Positions 1 to 10,300 of a DNA stretch of 64,000 nucleotides are shown here, piece after piece. Position numbers and translations under genes: made by a program. The stretch comes from Chamaea fasciata (lineage: Eukaryota > Chordata > Aves > Passeriformes > Sylviidae): positions 4,752,846 through 4,816,845 of the forward strand of contig JARCOQ010000006.1 of the NCBI GenBank assembly GCA_029207755.1. The letters run 5' to 3'. Each line of letters opens with the position of its first letter. Positions within the stretch are counted from its first letter, which is position 1. Below the pieces are notes generated by a model. The model was not told the origin of the DNA and did no database searches. It saw only the letters and a program-made list of their open reading frames with translations.

Positions 1-3000
1 AGGACAATTAGGGACATATGAGGAGAGCAAAACTGGGGTGGATCACATGGTGTTGCAAAGGCACCATGAGGGAAGTCTTTTCTTTCAGGTAGGTGGAGAC
101 TCTGTGGTGTATTTTTCCAGGGCAAGGCTCTGGGGCTTCCCCTGAGGGGTTCAAAGGTCTCCACAGTCTCTGACAGAATGACCAGCTTGCCCATGTGAAG
201 CCAGACAACTCTATACAAACAACTGCTACTGGAGATGGAGGTATTGTGATTTATCTCCATTGGGAAGTGTATATTAAAATTCTAATTACTTGTGGTGTAA
301 CTTAGTAATACTGCACATATTAAAAAAAATACCTGACTCAAAGTTTGGTGTACGTGGAGATGTATTCGTAGATCTTGGATGCTCTGGAGCAGAAGCATGT
401 AGACATAGACATTAGTCCATTGTAAAAAGTTGAATTATCTTCATTACATCATCTTGCCTTTAGTTGCAGTATTTAAGTGCATTAAGGTATCAAATCTCAT
501 TATGCTTGTAATAATTATCTCCTGAGATGATTTAGACAGAATCTTAGTGCTTTTTAACAGGTGTAATGATTAGAGAAACAGAGCAAAACCATGGAACAGT
601 TGCTTACCAGCTATGAGTCCTCTTTCTTTATTCCATTTGCAGGAAATGTTCTTTGATACATCAGGAATTTTGAATATATATATAGGTGATTATGTAAGGG
701 AAATTCAATCTGTCTTGTAGCTGCTGTCAAATAAGATTGCGTTTAAAAATAATCCAATAAAATAAAATTTAGGGAGGAAAGTTTTTCAATATGGCTTTTC
801 TTCTTATTCTGTGTAGCTTTTTAGGAAAAAAAGTAAGAGAAAAATTGCATTTCCCCATATTAAAGTTGGGTAGCAAGTAAAATAAATTGAATATCATGTC
901 CTAAAATGAAATGTAATTGGATTACTTAAAGTCTGATATAACCAGATTTGAATGGTGTTCTTCTCAGAGTTCCCTGCCTTAGTGTTTCTCTGTATTTCAT
1001 GAAACTTTTGTAAAATTTTAACTGGTAAGATTGCTTTTTACCACTGTATCTCTCCAATGCATAAAGGCCTTTGCAAATTTTGATTAATTCTCTGAAAACA
1101 GGAATCTGGCTTTTTCATCCTAATGATAAAGACCAACCTGTATTGCTGTAGTGAATAAGTGAGAGCTACAGGCAAAGCACCTGGTCTCAAAATAGATCAG
1201 TAATAACAGATTTGAAATACTTCATGGGTGACTCATGCCTTTCTACAATTTAAATGTTTTTATCCTCAGTTTCAGTCTTTGCCCTGTAACTTTGGGTAGG
1301 AGTTTAGGAGTTGTTTTTCTTATGAGACTTACTTTAGGCAGATTTAGCTAAATAATGGTGAGTGGAGTATACTCAATACCATGAATTAAGAAGTGAAAGG
1401 AGAATAGGAAATTTCCTACTGTTCTGGTGTTTGTGACCCTGAAGTGTCACGCCAATTTGGATGTGGTTGCTTGGCTAACTCCCTGTTGTCCTGGAGAGAG
1501 GAGGTGGTGACTGTGTTCAGGATGGTGCTGCTGCAGCAGGGTGTGGGCATCTTTGCTCAGTTCTCTTCCAGGATTTGAACTTCAGTTCTCCTTGCAATTA
1601 CACTAGGGAGTATTTAAGGTGTTTTTTTTTCTCAGCTCCTACGAGGGGCATCTCTGTGGCTTCTAAGGGATCCTGTAGCTCCCCACTGATCCTGGCGGTG
1701 CAGGAGGCCCAGCAGAGTGAGGGAGAGATCTCATCTCTAAAATCAGGTGTTTTGTGTCAGTGATTTTAGTTTTCTTTTCTTGTCTCTTCTCGTACCTGCT
1801 GGCCATGGTCTGGTGTTATAAGGCATGGAGGGGCTACAGGGCATTTGATTGTCAGTCTTATTTCTAGAGAAGGTGGTTGATTGTTACTCAGGTGTTTTAA
1901 CTGTATGAAGTGGGGGTTTTTTTTGTTTGTAATAACTTTATTGAAATGAAACATATCTCATGACAGCCTTGGAAAAATACTTTATTGTGAAAGTGTTTTA
2001 ATTGTTAACACATCAAGTACCTTATACCAGTGTAATAAATATTGCTGTTCATTAATTTATTTACTTATTTTGGTTGAAGACAACTGTAATTGCAGCCTTA
2101 ATGTTAAGATTATTTTGTGGCAACAGCAGGTGTAGCAGTCTGCAGAAGTTGCAGAAAATGCGGCTCATTCATTTTAGCTAAAGTAGGTTTTGTCTTTTTC
2201 AGTGGGGGCGGGGAACACATTAAAGGGGCAGGTTTCTTCAAAATTCCTGTCTTCTATTGTTTTTTAAATGCAGGTGAAAATACAACAGTAAAGTGTAGAT
2301 TTAAAGCAATTCTCTCTGTTAAACAATTTTGTGCAGACAGATGTGGTTGTGTTTGTTTGAGAAATATTTTAAATAGAATATGAATTCTGTAAATAGTGGA
2401 AGCGTAAGAGAGACAAAACATCTTTAATGAAAGCACTCAGCCTTTTTCATGCTCTCAATCTACCTTTATTATGTTAATCAAATTCCGTACAGTTCCCAGC
2501 AGGGGTATGTGAAAATTATCTTTTCAAGTAAATGAATACAGATTATTTACTGCATATCAAGAAACTGGTTATAGGTCTTTGATCATTGTCCTGGTGCAGA
2601 GGTAGATCAGAGGAGTTATTAAGGCTCTAATTTGTGTGGTGTCCCCTAATACTCCTGGGTGTCTGGGGGATTAGTTGGTGGATGAGTATGCCAGCCCTTG
2701 CCCACTTGGGATTCAGGTGTGTAAACTGCTTTAGATTACAGGATGAATTTAAATGTATTCGACCACAATGGTCCCAATATAACTCAGTTTCTAACAACTC
2801 CAGTGTACCCTGTCAGGTGCTCTTTTTGGGAATAATGGGAGTGCGTATTGTTGGGGCTGGTGAGAGGAAATGGAAGAAGTCTAATTCTCTTGTACTTCTA
2901 GTTTTACTGATAAAAGAGCTGGTAACAAGCTCTTTATGTCATGCCCCCTCATCAGAAGTCCCATTGAAGTAGCCTAAGTTAAGTGCAACTAATCTGAGAA

Positions 3001-3081
3001 ACAGTTTCTAGGAAAACTAAAAAGAGTGATGTTTGCTTCTCTTGTTTCTGTGCAGTACTCCCCTCTGTTTTCACTGTGTGT

Positions 3082-3486
3082 ATGAAGACCATGCGAGTTA
3101 AATACTGGAGCTTTGCACCTTGGTTAAGGGAGCTTTACAGAATAGGTTTATATGTATTGATTGTTATAGTTGCAGTATTAGTGGTAGTGCCTTGTGGACT
3201 TCAGTGTGTGCAGCAGATGATGGATAAAACCATCAAAGAAGCTTTTATCATCCAAGAGAGAGAGGTAGGAAATGAAATTTCAGAGAATTCTCTAAACCTC
3301 ACAGAGAGATCACAGGGTCTTGTGCAGTTGCCTGCTGACCCAGAGGTAGTGTATGCAAATGTAAACATGGATAAAGACTTTGGTTCAAGACCTTGGAACA
3401 GGCAAGACTTACCAAAACAAGAAAAAGAAATCACTACAGGATTTGACTTACGTCCTTGGAACAGACCAGATCTTTTGCAGCGTTAG
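3082..3486 (+). pseudogene. Retroviral envelope transmembrane-subunit C-terminal fragment
   Basis: The frame is open from 2998 to the stop at 3484-3486. The first ATG is at 3082 and gives 134 residues. Residues 9-18 are an aromatic membrane-proximal stretch (W, F, PWLREL), and residues about 21-36 are a hydrophobic anchor rich in I, V and L. Next comes a PCGLQC cysteine pair typical of palmitoylated retroviral anchors, then a hydrophilic tail of about 90 residues. The tail contains the motif RPWNRxDL twice, 63 bases apart. The surface subunit, fusion peptide, heptad repeats and the CX6CC-type loop are absent, so this is a remnant that cannot act as an entry protein. An in-frame stop at 2995 closes the frame upstream. 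Assignment rests on architecture and the adjacent LTR. Confidence 0.55.
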
Positions 3487-3723
3487 AATTGCTGCAGTTC
3501 AAAATAAAAATACTTAAAGCAAACAGAAAAGGTGCCTTAAAAAAGCAAAATATATCTGAAGTAGGGTAGTGAAAGATTTTAAAGGTTGGCAATGTAACTT
3601 TGTGTAGAAAACTTGTAGCGCTGTTTTATTAGATGAGAAAAGAGGTGCTATGGTAGAACTGTGCAACTCAAGGTAATTAATGATTGACAGAGATAGAAAG
3701 AAAAGGTTTTGTTTGGTTGTACT

Positions 3724-3735
3724 AAGAGGGGGAAC
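3724..3735 (+). other. Polypurine tract of the endogenous retrovirus
   Basis: The run AAGAGGGGGAA is immediately followed by a TGTGGG start of an LTR-like block. This is the usual arrangement for priming plus-strand DNA synthesis in retroviruses, and it supports calling the downstream block a 3' LTR. Confidence 0.6.
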
Positions 3736-4133
3736 TGTGGGAACTGAAAAAGCAGCGGACTTTCACAGCACTGCAATAAGCGTACATAGACAGAGGTTTG
3801 AAACAGAGTTGAATTTTAGGCCTTGAAATATTTGGGGCATAGCAAGTTTTTGAGCTGCAAAAAGTATAAAACAAGCGACTACTGTATGCTGTAAGGTATA
3901 CATGTAATGTTTATTGATTGGCTGAAGTAGACACTTATAAGCTTTTATCAGTAGCCTGTTGGCTTAAAAACTTTTAAAAGGCCTTGTAACAAAGAGAACT
4001 TTGGCTTCTGTTGTTACGGCGTGAGTTTTACCATCTTTTACATCTCTGCCTTCACTGAGACTGCTAATGAAATAAAAAAGTCATGGAACACCTCTCAGTC
4101 GCCCCGTCCCGTTATTGGTAATTAGATCCAGCA
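3736..4133 (+). mobile_element. 3' LTR of the endogenous retrovirus
   Basis: The block begins TGTGGG directly after a polypurine tract. It contains TATAAAA at 3865-3871, an inverted CCAAT (GATTGG) near 3916-3921, a TTTTAAAAG TATA-like site near 3972-3980, and AATAAA at 4071-4076 about 60 bases before the presumed end. The end near 4133 (…CCAGCA) is a guess: I see no clean CA-terminated inverted repeat and no target-site duplication. The LTR is in sense orientation and its end is about 86 bp from the acceptor of the exon at 4220. Confidence 0.55.
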
Positions 4134-4219
4134 GTACCTCACCAATAAACTCTGTTAAAAAGTTAGAAAAAATGTTTTCTGGGCAAACAGTATATATAAT
4201 ATCCTGTGTTTTGTTTCAG

Positions 4220-4357
4220 GATAATGTTTTGAACATCATAAACCAAATCATGGATGAGTGCATTCCACACGAACGGGCCAACCGAGACTTTTGTGTTAAG
4301 TTTCCAGAGGAAATACGCCATGACAACCTTGCAGGACAGCTTTGGTTTGGGGCGGAG
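4220..4357 (+). CDS. ZFYVE28: ZFYVE28 exon encoding [14 protein letters not shown]…LWFGAE (about residues 61-106)
   Basis: This 138-nt, phase 0-0 exon has acceptor tttgtttcag and donor gtaggt. It encodes 46 residues of the strongly conserved N-terminal domain of LST2. It includes FCVKFPEE; the lysine at codon 4298-4300 falls at residue 87 when 60 upstream residues are assumed. In human LST2, K87 is the reported monoubiquitination site that controls release from endosomes. Compared with human, the segment differs mainly around the PHERAN stretch. The exon sits just downstream of the endogenous retroviral LTR. A long A-rich run follows about 95 bp after the donor. Confidence 0.97.
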
Positions 4358-7300
4358 GTAGGTCTGTCATACTTCTGTTGTTTGGGATTAGTAGACACTT
4401 TTTTTGTTCTATAAAGCTACCAGAACCTTTTCAGACTTCTCGAAAGAGATACAAAAAAAAAAAAAAAAAAAAAATAAAATAAAAAAAAAAAATACAGAGA
4501 AAAGTAGACAAGAGAACTTGCTTTGGGTGGGTACTCAGAGAAATGGGGTTCTTTAACCATGGTTTTGGTTGGGCTAACAGCATACAAGGTTATTTTCATA
4601 ATTGTGTGCTGTCAGTATTCTATAGTGAAAAACTATTATTCTTTGTGGATTAGCATCTGAGTGATTTTTTTCTGTTCAGCCATCTTGTGTTTTGAAGGTC
4701 TTAGAAACAAATAGAAGTGTCTTAAGGAGTTTTATCAGGACAAAAGTTCATCTCCAACAAATAGCCATGCATGCTGTCACATTGTTTTAATGTCTATGTT
4801 ATGCTATAACTCATCCTAAATATGCAACTTCAGGCTGTCATTTGTTGCACATAACTTCCTTGTTTCACGTGTATGCCAAAAATAGAACAGTTCCTGTGCA
4901 GAGCACTGAAGTCCACTTTTCTTCTCTTACCTGGTTTTTCTCAAAGACTTCCTTGTAGAGCAACCTGTAGGAACAAGGAGTTTTGTAGTGGATAAGTGTC
5001 TGTTACTTTAACCAAACGAAGCCTAAGTGTCAGAACAAAAGGCTATGATATGCCAGATATTTATTTATTAGTACTGATGTCTTTGGCTAAAAAACAAAAA
5101 AACCACCAACATTCTGGCATCGTTAGTGATGAACTCTTCACTTTTCTTGGCCTGAAGGTGATTTAAGGCAGCACCATGAATTTGTTGAGACTTGAGTGGG
5201 AATTAGTCTAGACATCCCACCACACAACAGCACATTGTGGTGTTGTTTTCAATGTTGCCCCTCCTGTATTTGAAGCAATCCTTGGCCTCCTGTTAATATT
5301 CTTTTTTCTTTTCTCTACCAGTTTTTCCATTCTTTTTCTAGTGCATGTTCTCCATGAAGATTTCCCATCTTGTTCAGTCCAATATGCCTCCATATGTTCT
5401 GTTTCTGAAACTTGCTTTGACAGTTGTTAATTGCAGGCTCCTCTGAGTCAGAGAAGTCTCAGATAGAATATACAAAATTAATTTGGTATGTCAATGCTTT
5501 GTAATCCTGTCCTCAGTCTTGTTTTATTCACTGCTGTGTTATATAAGCTAAACCTGTTTCCAAATCAAACTTTACTGTGTAACCATCAGGCTGGAAAGAC
5601 CTGTTGGTTTCAGAGAAAGTAACATATGCACTGATGATGTAATGCAAACTCCTACTGCTTGTAGGCACTGTCCTCCTGTAAATTCATGTAGCAAGAAGGT
5701 TGGATGAGCTTTGTGAGTACACACTTCTGTCCTTGTCAGTACAATCACTGTGTTATCAGATTGAGAATACCTATCAGCAGCTAACACTTACTTTATCCAT
5801 ACTTCCCACAAATACTGCTTTGGCTGATAAGAAGTAAGAACATGATCTTCTCTAAGTGCCCTCAAATTAATGCATCAGGCTGCTGAGGAAGGATCCCTTC
5901 TGGAACTGCAGGTCCCTCTTTCTGAGTTGCAGGCATGGCTCCCATCCACAGGATGCCAGGGAGGGGGGGGATGACACAATTGCAAATCGAGATTTAAAAA
6001 GGGGGAAAAAAACCCCTGATCTTTGAGAACAACCTTATATAGTCTCAGTTAATAGAAGTATTTCTATTAATGCTCAGGTGTGATTTATATTGGTGCTTAT
6101 TGTCTTCCAAATGTATCTATAAAAGAATAAACCCAGCAGTTGTTTTTAGTGGCAAGATTTAAAAAAAAAAAAAAAAAAAAGGGTTACAGTGAAAATCTAC
6201 TGTTAATGTCATTGTCAGCTGGTCAGAGAGAGTCCATGTGTAATGCCTGGAGCAAGGAGTTTCTTAAATAGTTGCTTTCCAGACACTGGAAGAGAAGAAT
6301 CACTTGGTGACCTGATTTTTGTATATAATCATGATTTCTGTGGGAAGCAGGATACTGGCCTAACTGGATCCCTGTGTAATAGCCAGCGTGAGCAGTTTCA
6401 CTGTAAAAGACATCACAGTTGCAGAATTTCTGTTCTTTTTCTAAGGAATAAATTTATTTTACAAAATCAAGCAGTCTAGCCCAAATCAAAACAGTCCATG
6501 GACTGTAGTTTTGCTAGATTCCCATCTCTTATGCACGCAATCTGTGTGTGTATAGAGGATCCATCCTACTAATGCTTATTGCCTAACTGGTGGGAGAATA
6601 GCTTTAGTTCTTCTGTCAGCACTGTGCTTCTTGTACTTCAACCTTCTCCTCTTTTCATGTCTCCCTGGCCGAGCTGCTCCCTAACCTTTTCTGTGAAAGC
6701 TTTTGACTCTTGACATACCAGCCTTAAATCTTTCATTTATTTAATAATTTGCAGTCAACTGGGACTAAGTAATGCCCTTGTTCAAAAGCACATCGTATTA
6801 AATAGCACGTCTTGTGCTTTGTTTTGAAGTATAGAAGTATTTTTACTTTGTAAGAACTAACATTTTATCTCTTTGTATCTTTCATAGTGTTTGGCTGCTG
6901 GTTCAATTATTATGAATCGTGAAATTGAGAGTATGGCTATGAGGCCCTTGGCCAAGGATCTGACCCGAAGCCTAGAGGAAGTTAGAAATATCATTCGTGA
7001 CCAGGCCTTAAGGGATTTGAACCTCTACACAGAAAAAATGAAAGATTCCCTCAAGCATTTTGATGTTCTTTTTGCTGAGTTCGAATTAAGGTAAAAGAGA
7101 TGAAGTAAATATGTTGTGAGCCATGTCTTGGCCACTGCAGCTGTTTTGTGGCTTGTTGGTTTTTGGAAATTGGCTGTTTCACTCTGTATTCTTTGAGTGG
7201 AAAAAGGGTATAAATTTTTTTATCCTTGTATTTGAATTCCGTAGTAATTTGTTGTATTGTTAGATTTTTCCTTCAAGTGTAGCAATAATGAAAACTAAAT

Positions 7301-10300
7301 AGCTTTTTAGCAATCAACATTTGCTCTCTCCAACTAAACTATAATCCCCCATTTGCATCCTGGCATATGGCATTTGAGGGAGAATTTCCAAGACACAAAA
7401 GGAAACCATAAATCTCTTCTCTTAATGTTTTCTTTGTCAGAGGAAAGGCAACAAATAGGAGATGTTTAAAAAGAAAAGAACAATAACAAATATTCTAGAG
7501 ACTATGAGGTTTTGTTCTTTTGTGCTTAGTGATACAAGCAAGATGTACCCAGTGAATTTAAGAAGGCAGATTGAATTCTGATGGAGGAGGTGCTTTTGCA
7601 CAAGCCATAATTAACCACAGGAACTTACTGATTTGAAAACCTGTGATTGAAAAATTACTTTGAGGTTTATAGCTTAATTAAAAATAACTGCTTTTTGGGG
7701 TGATGCTTTTTTGCATCAAGGGTCACATTGGCCAGTCTTGCGTTGTGCTTCATAGTGCAACCAGCTACCTGCCTGTGTGTTAGATGTTTGTGGTGCTGGC
7801 CACAGACAAGATAATGGGCAAGATTATCTATGGATCTAATACGATGCAGTCACTGCTGCCCTTAGCACAACATGTTTCTTAGAATTGGGTAGTCTTTTAA
7901 TATTTCTTGGGAACGACCCAAGGACTGTCATGTCCCACATTACTGCTTGCCCTTCCTCCATATTGTTATTCTCTGGTGCTCTCTTACTCAGGTAAGCAGT
8001 TTTTTTTCTGATTCGAAGAGGCATCATTATTTTGTTACATTGAAAACACTTTAATTGAAACATTGTCTAAAAACATGTTTTTAAGTGTGGGTTTGAGTGC
8101 AGACACCAATGGCAGTAACTGGTTCTTGGCGTTGTCTCTGCAGCTTTTGCCCTGCCAATGCCAACTCTCTATATACAGCATTTTTCTTTACCGTTGTTTT
8201 GCAAACGACTTCTTCCCTTTCTGTGTTACTTGTATTCTACAAATGACCAATTAATTAATACAGTGACAGAAAACCACTAAACTTTTACCAGTGTTTCTTA
8301 CCTTGTCGAACCTAGCTTTTGCTAGTAATTCCACATAGAAATGGGGCCAAGTTTTAAGTGTCATAAGCTGTCTCATCTGGGTAACTGAGTTTCACTAATC
8401 AAATTTCAGGTAAAACCTTTATGGATAAAATGTTTGGTTTAAGTCAGATTTTTTTTATTGAGGAAATGCAGGGTAAACTATTCTGTCATTAATATGGGGG
8501 CAGTAAAGATCCTTTGAAGGCCCTGTGCCTCCCAGAAAAGTGTTCTGGTATCTAAATGTGCTATTGTAATTATATCATTATACCGTAAATGTGCTATATA
8601 ATTGTAATATTTCTAAATTACTGCTGACTTCCGCTGCCTCAATTCCACTACAATAAGTAATTTGGCTGTGTTTCTCACAGATTCTTACACAGTACAGTTT
8701 TCATAATGAGTACTGTTGAAATAAGTACAAATTAGTACAGGAAATCATTTTAGGTTTCTAAGATGATTTGTCCTAGGTTTGGTTTTATTTATAATCTTAC
8801 TTGTTAAAGCATGTAAAACAGTGGTACGTTATTTTATAATTTTTGTAGTTATGTGTCAGCCATGGTACCTGTGAAGTCTCCAAAAGAATACTATGTACAG
8901 CAAGAGGTTATCGTACTGTTCTGTGAAACTGTGGAGAGGTAAGATAAGGACTAGATCTTAATATCTGTGTTTACTTTCTGTCTGAGGTTTTATAGAAGTA
9001 CATTAACTATAATCTTGAAGAATTGTCATAAAACACAATTTTTGCTTTTCTAGTAGGTATCCAAGTACAAAGTTGAAAGGTATTAAGTATGCTTGCCAGG
9101 CACAAGGGTGTTTTGGTTTTTTCTACATTAAAAAAATACAAAACAAGACACAAGAGTTAATAATCCAACAATAACTGTATTGTTGGTATGCCTAGTTACA
9201 GATGTGTACGTGAAGCATTTAAATAAGCTAAATCTGTTCAAGGCATCAAGACTTAATGATATTTCATGCAAGAATACATGGGGAGATGATTCAAATCATC
9301 TGTGAACCTCCAGTGATTATCATAAAGAACTCATAAAAGCTCTTTAAAATCTCAAAGGACTGGTCTTTGGCTCTATATGTAGGAAGGGACGATGATGAAA
9401 GAAATCAATTCAGCAATTCATAAGTTCTTCTAGATGTATAAGGTGCAAGGAAAAGTGTGAATTTGTAATGTACTGTGTTGAACAACTTTTTTTTCTTCTC
9501 CCTTGTGACAGATTAACTAGCCTGCAGGTGGGCAGTAGAGGGGAACAGAATGTGAAATACTCAGCCTAAGTAGGGTTTTAAGCAGTGCAGCACTGTTCTT
9601 AAAACAAAATTAGTGAATCATTTTCTGTGTAGAATTATTAGACACCAGTTGACTGTAAAAGGACCTTAGAATAAGTGTTGGTTTTACTGTTATGTTAGGG
9701 GAGCTTGTGAAGTAGGACCCTGGGTCTGGTGTGGGCGATCCTTTCATTAAGGAATGGGGGAGTACAGAGCACACTGCCACAATCTGTACATGTCACCCAG
9801 ATCAGAGGTGTTCCAGGCATCTTGGGAGACAGGATTACAACTTTAAAAAGGTCAGCAAGTAGGAGGAATTACCTTCCATCAGTCAGAGAGCTGCAGCACA
9901 TACACATACTCAGCTATGGCATACGCATGTCCAGCAGAGGCCACAAAGATGATGAGGGGTCTGGAGCGCCTCTCTTAGAGAGGCTGTTTAGAGGAGAGAA
10001 GGCTGAAGGGGTCTGATCAGTGCACACAAACATCGCAAAGGTGGGTGTCAAGAGGATGGTGCAAGACTCTTCCATGGTGCCCAGGGATAGGACAAGGAGT
10101 AATGGCCATAAGCTACAGCACGAGAAGTTCACATCAACGTGGGGAATAATTTCTCTACTTTGAGGTGGCAGAACAGCTGCCCACGGAGGTTGTGAAGTCT
10201 CCCTCTCTGGAGACATTCCAAACCCATGTGGATGTGTTTGTGTGTCACCTTCTCTAGATGACCCTGCCTGGCAGGGGGGGTTGGTCTGGGTGGTCTCCAG

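Larger units (their letters stand above)
3060..4133 (+). mobile_element. 3' end of an endogenous retrovirus (env tail, PPT, 3' LTR)
   Basis: In order, the sequence shows an open frame with a membrane-anchor segment and a cytoplasmic tail, about 250 bp of non-coding sequence, a polypurine tract, and an LTR-like block starting with TG and containing promoter and polyadenylation elements. This is the layout of the 3' end of a provirus. No gag, pol, env surface region or 5' LTR is visible, so the copy is heavily 5'-truncated or rearranged; its left edge is uncertain. It lies in the same orientation as ZFYVE28. A betaretrovirus-like (class II) origin is my tentative reading of the anchor and tail; the class is not settled. 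Confidence 0.6.
1..4219 (+). other. Upstream intron of ZFYVE28 (3' part)
   Basis: This is AT-rich intronic sequence ending in the acceptor tttgtttcag. It holds the 3' end of an endogenous retrovirus between about 3060 and 4133. I looked for the exon that should encode residues just before the DNVLN block and did not find it, so the intron begins outside the window. In 1-3000 I see no convincing gene, RNA or recognised repeat; the short open frames there have no family resemblance. Confidence 0.8.
4358..6887 (+). other. ZFYVE28 intron (4220 exon to 6888 exon)
   Basis: This 2.5-kb GT-AG intron (gtaggt … ttcatag) contains an A-rich run at 4453-4492 and a pure A tract at 6161-6180. Neither is preceded by a recognisable SINE, LINE or processed gene, so I read them as simple low-complexity tracts. 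No gene is seen. Confidence 0.85.

Noticed and set aside
2634..2972. 112-codon + strand open frame before the retroviral remnant, considered as envelope ectodomain
   Set aside because: It has no heptad repeats, fusion peptide or CX6CC-type loop, it starts at a non-ATG codon, and stops separate it from the envelope-tail frame.
6161..6180. Poly(A) tail of a processed pseudogene
   Set aside because: No coding-like sequence or retroposon body is recognisable upstream, and no target duplication was seen.
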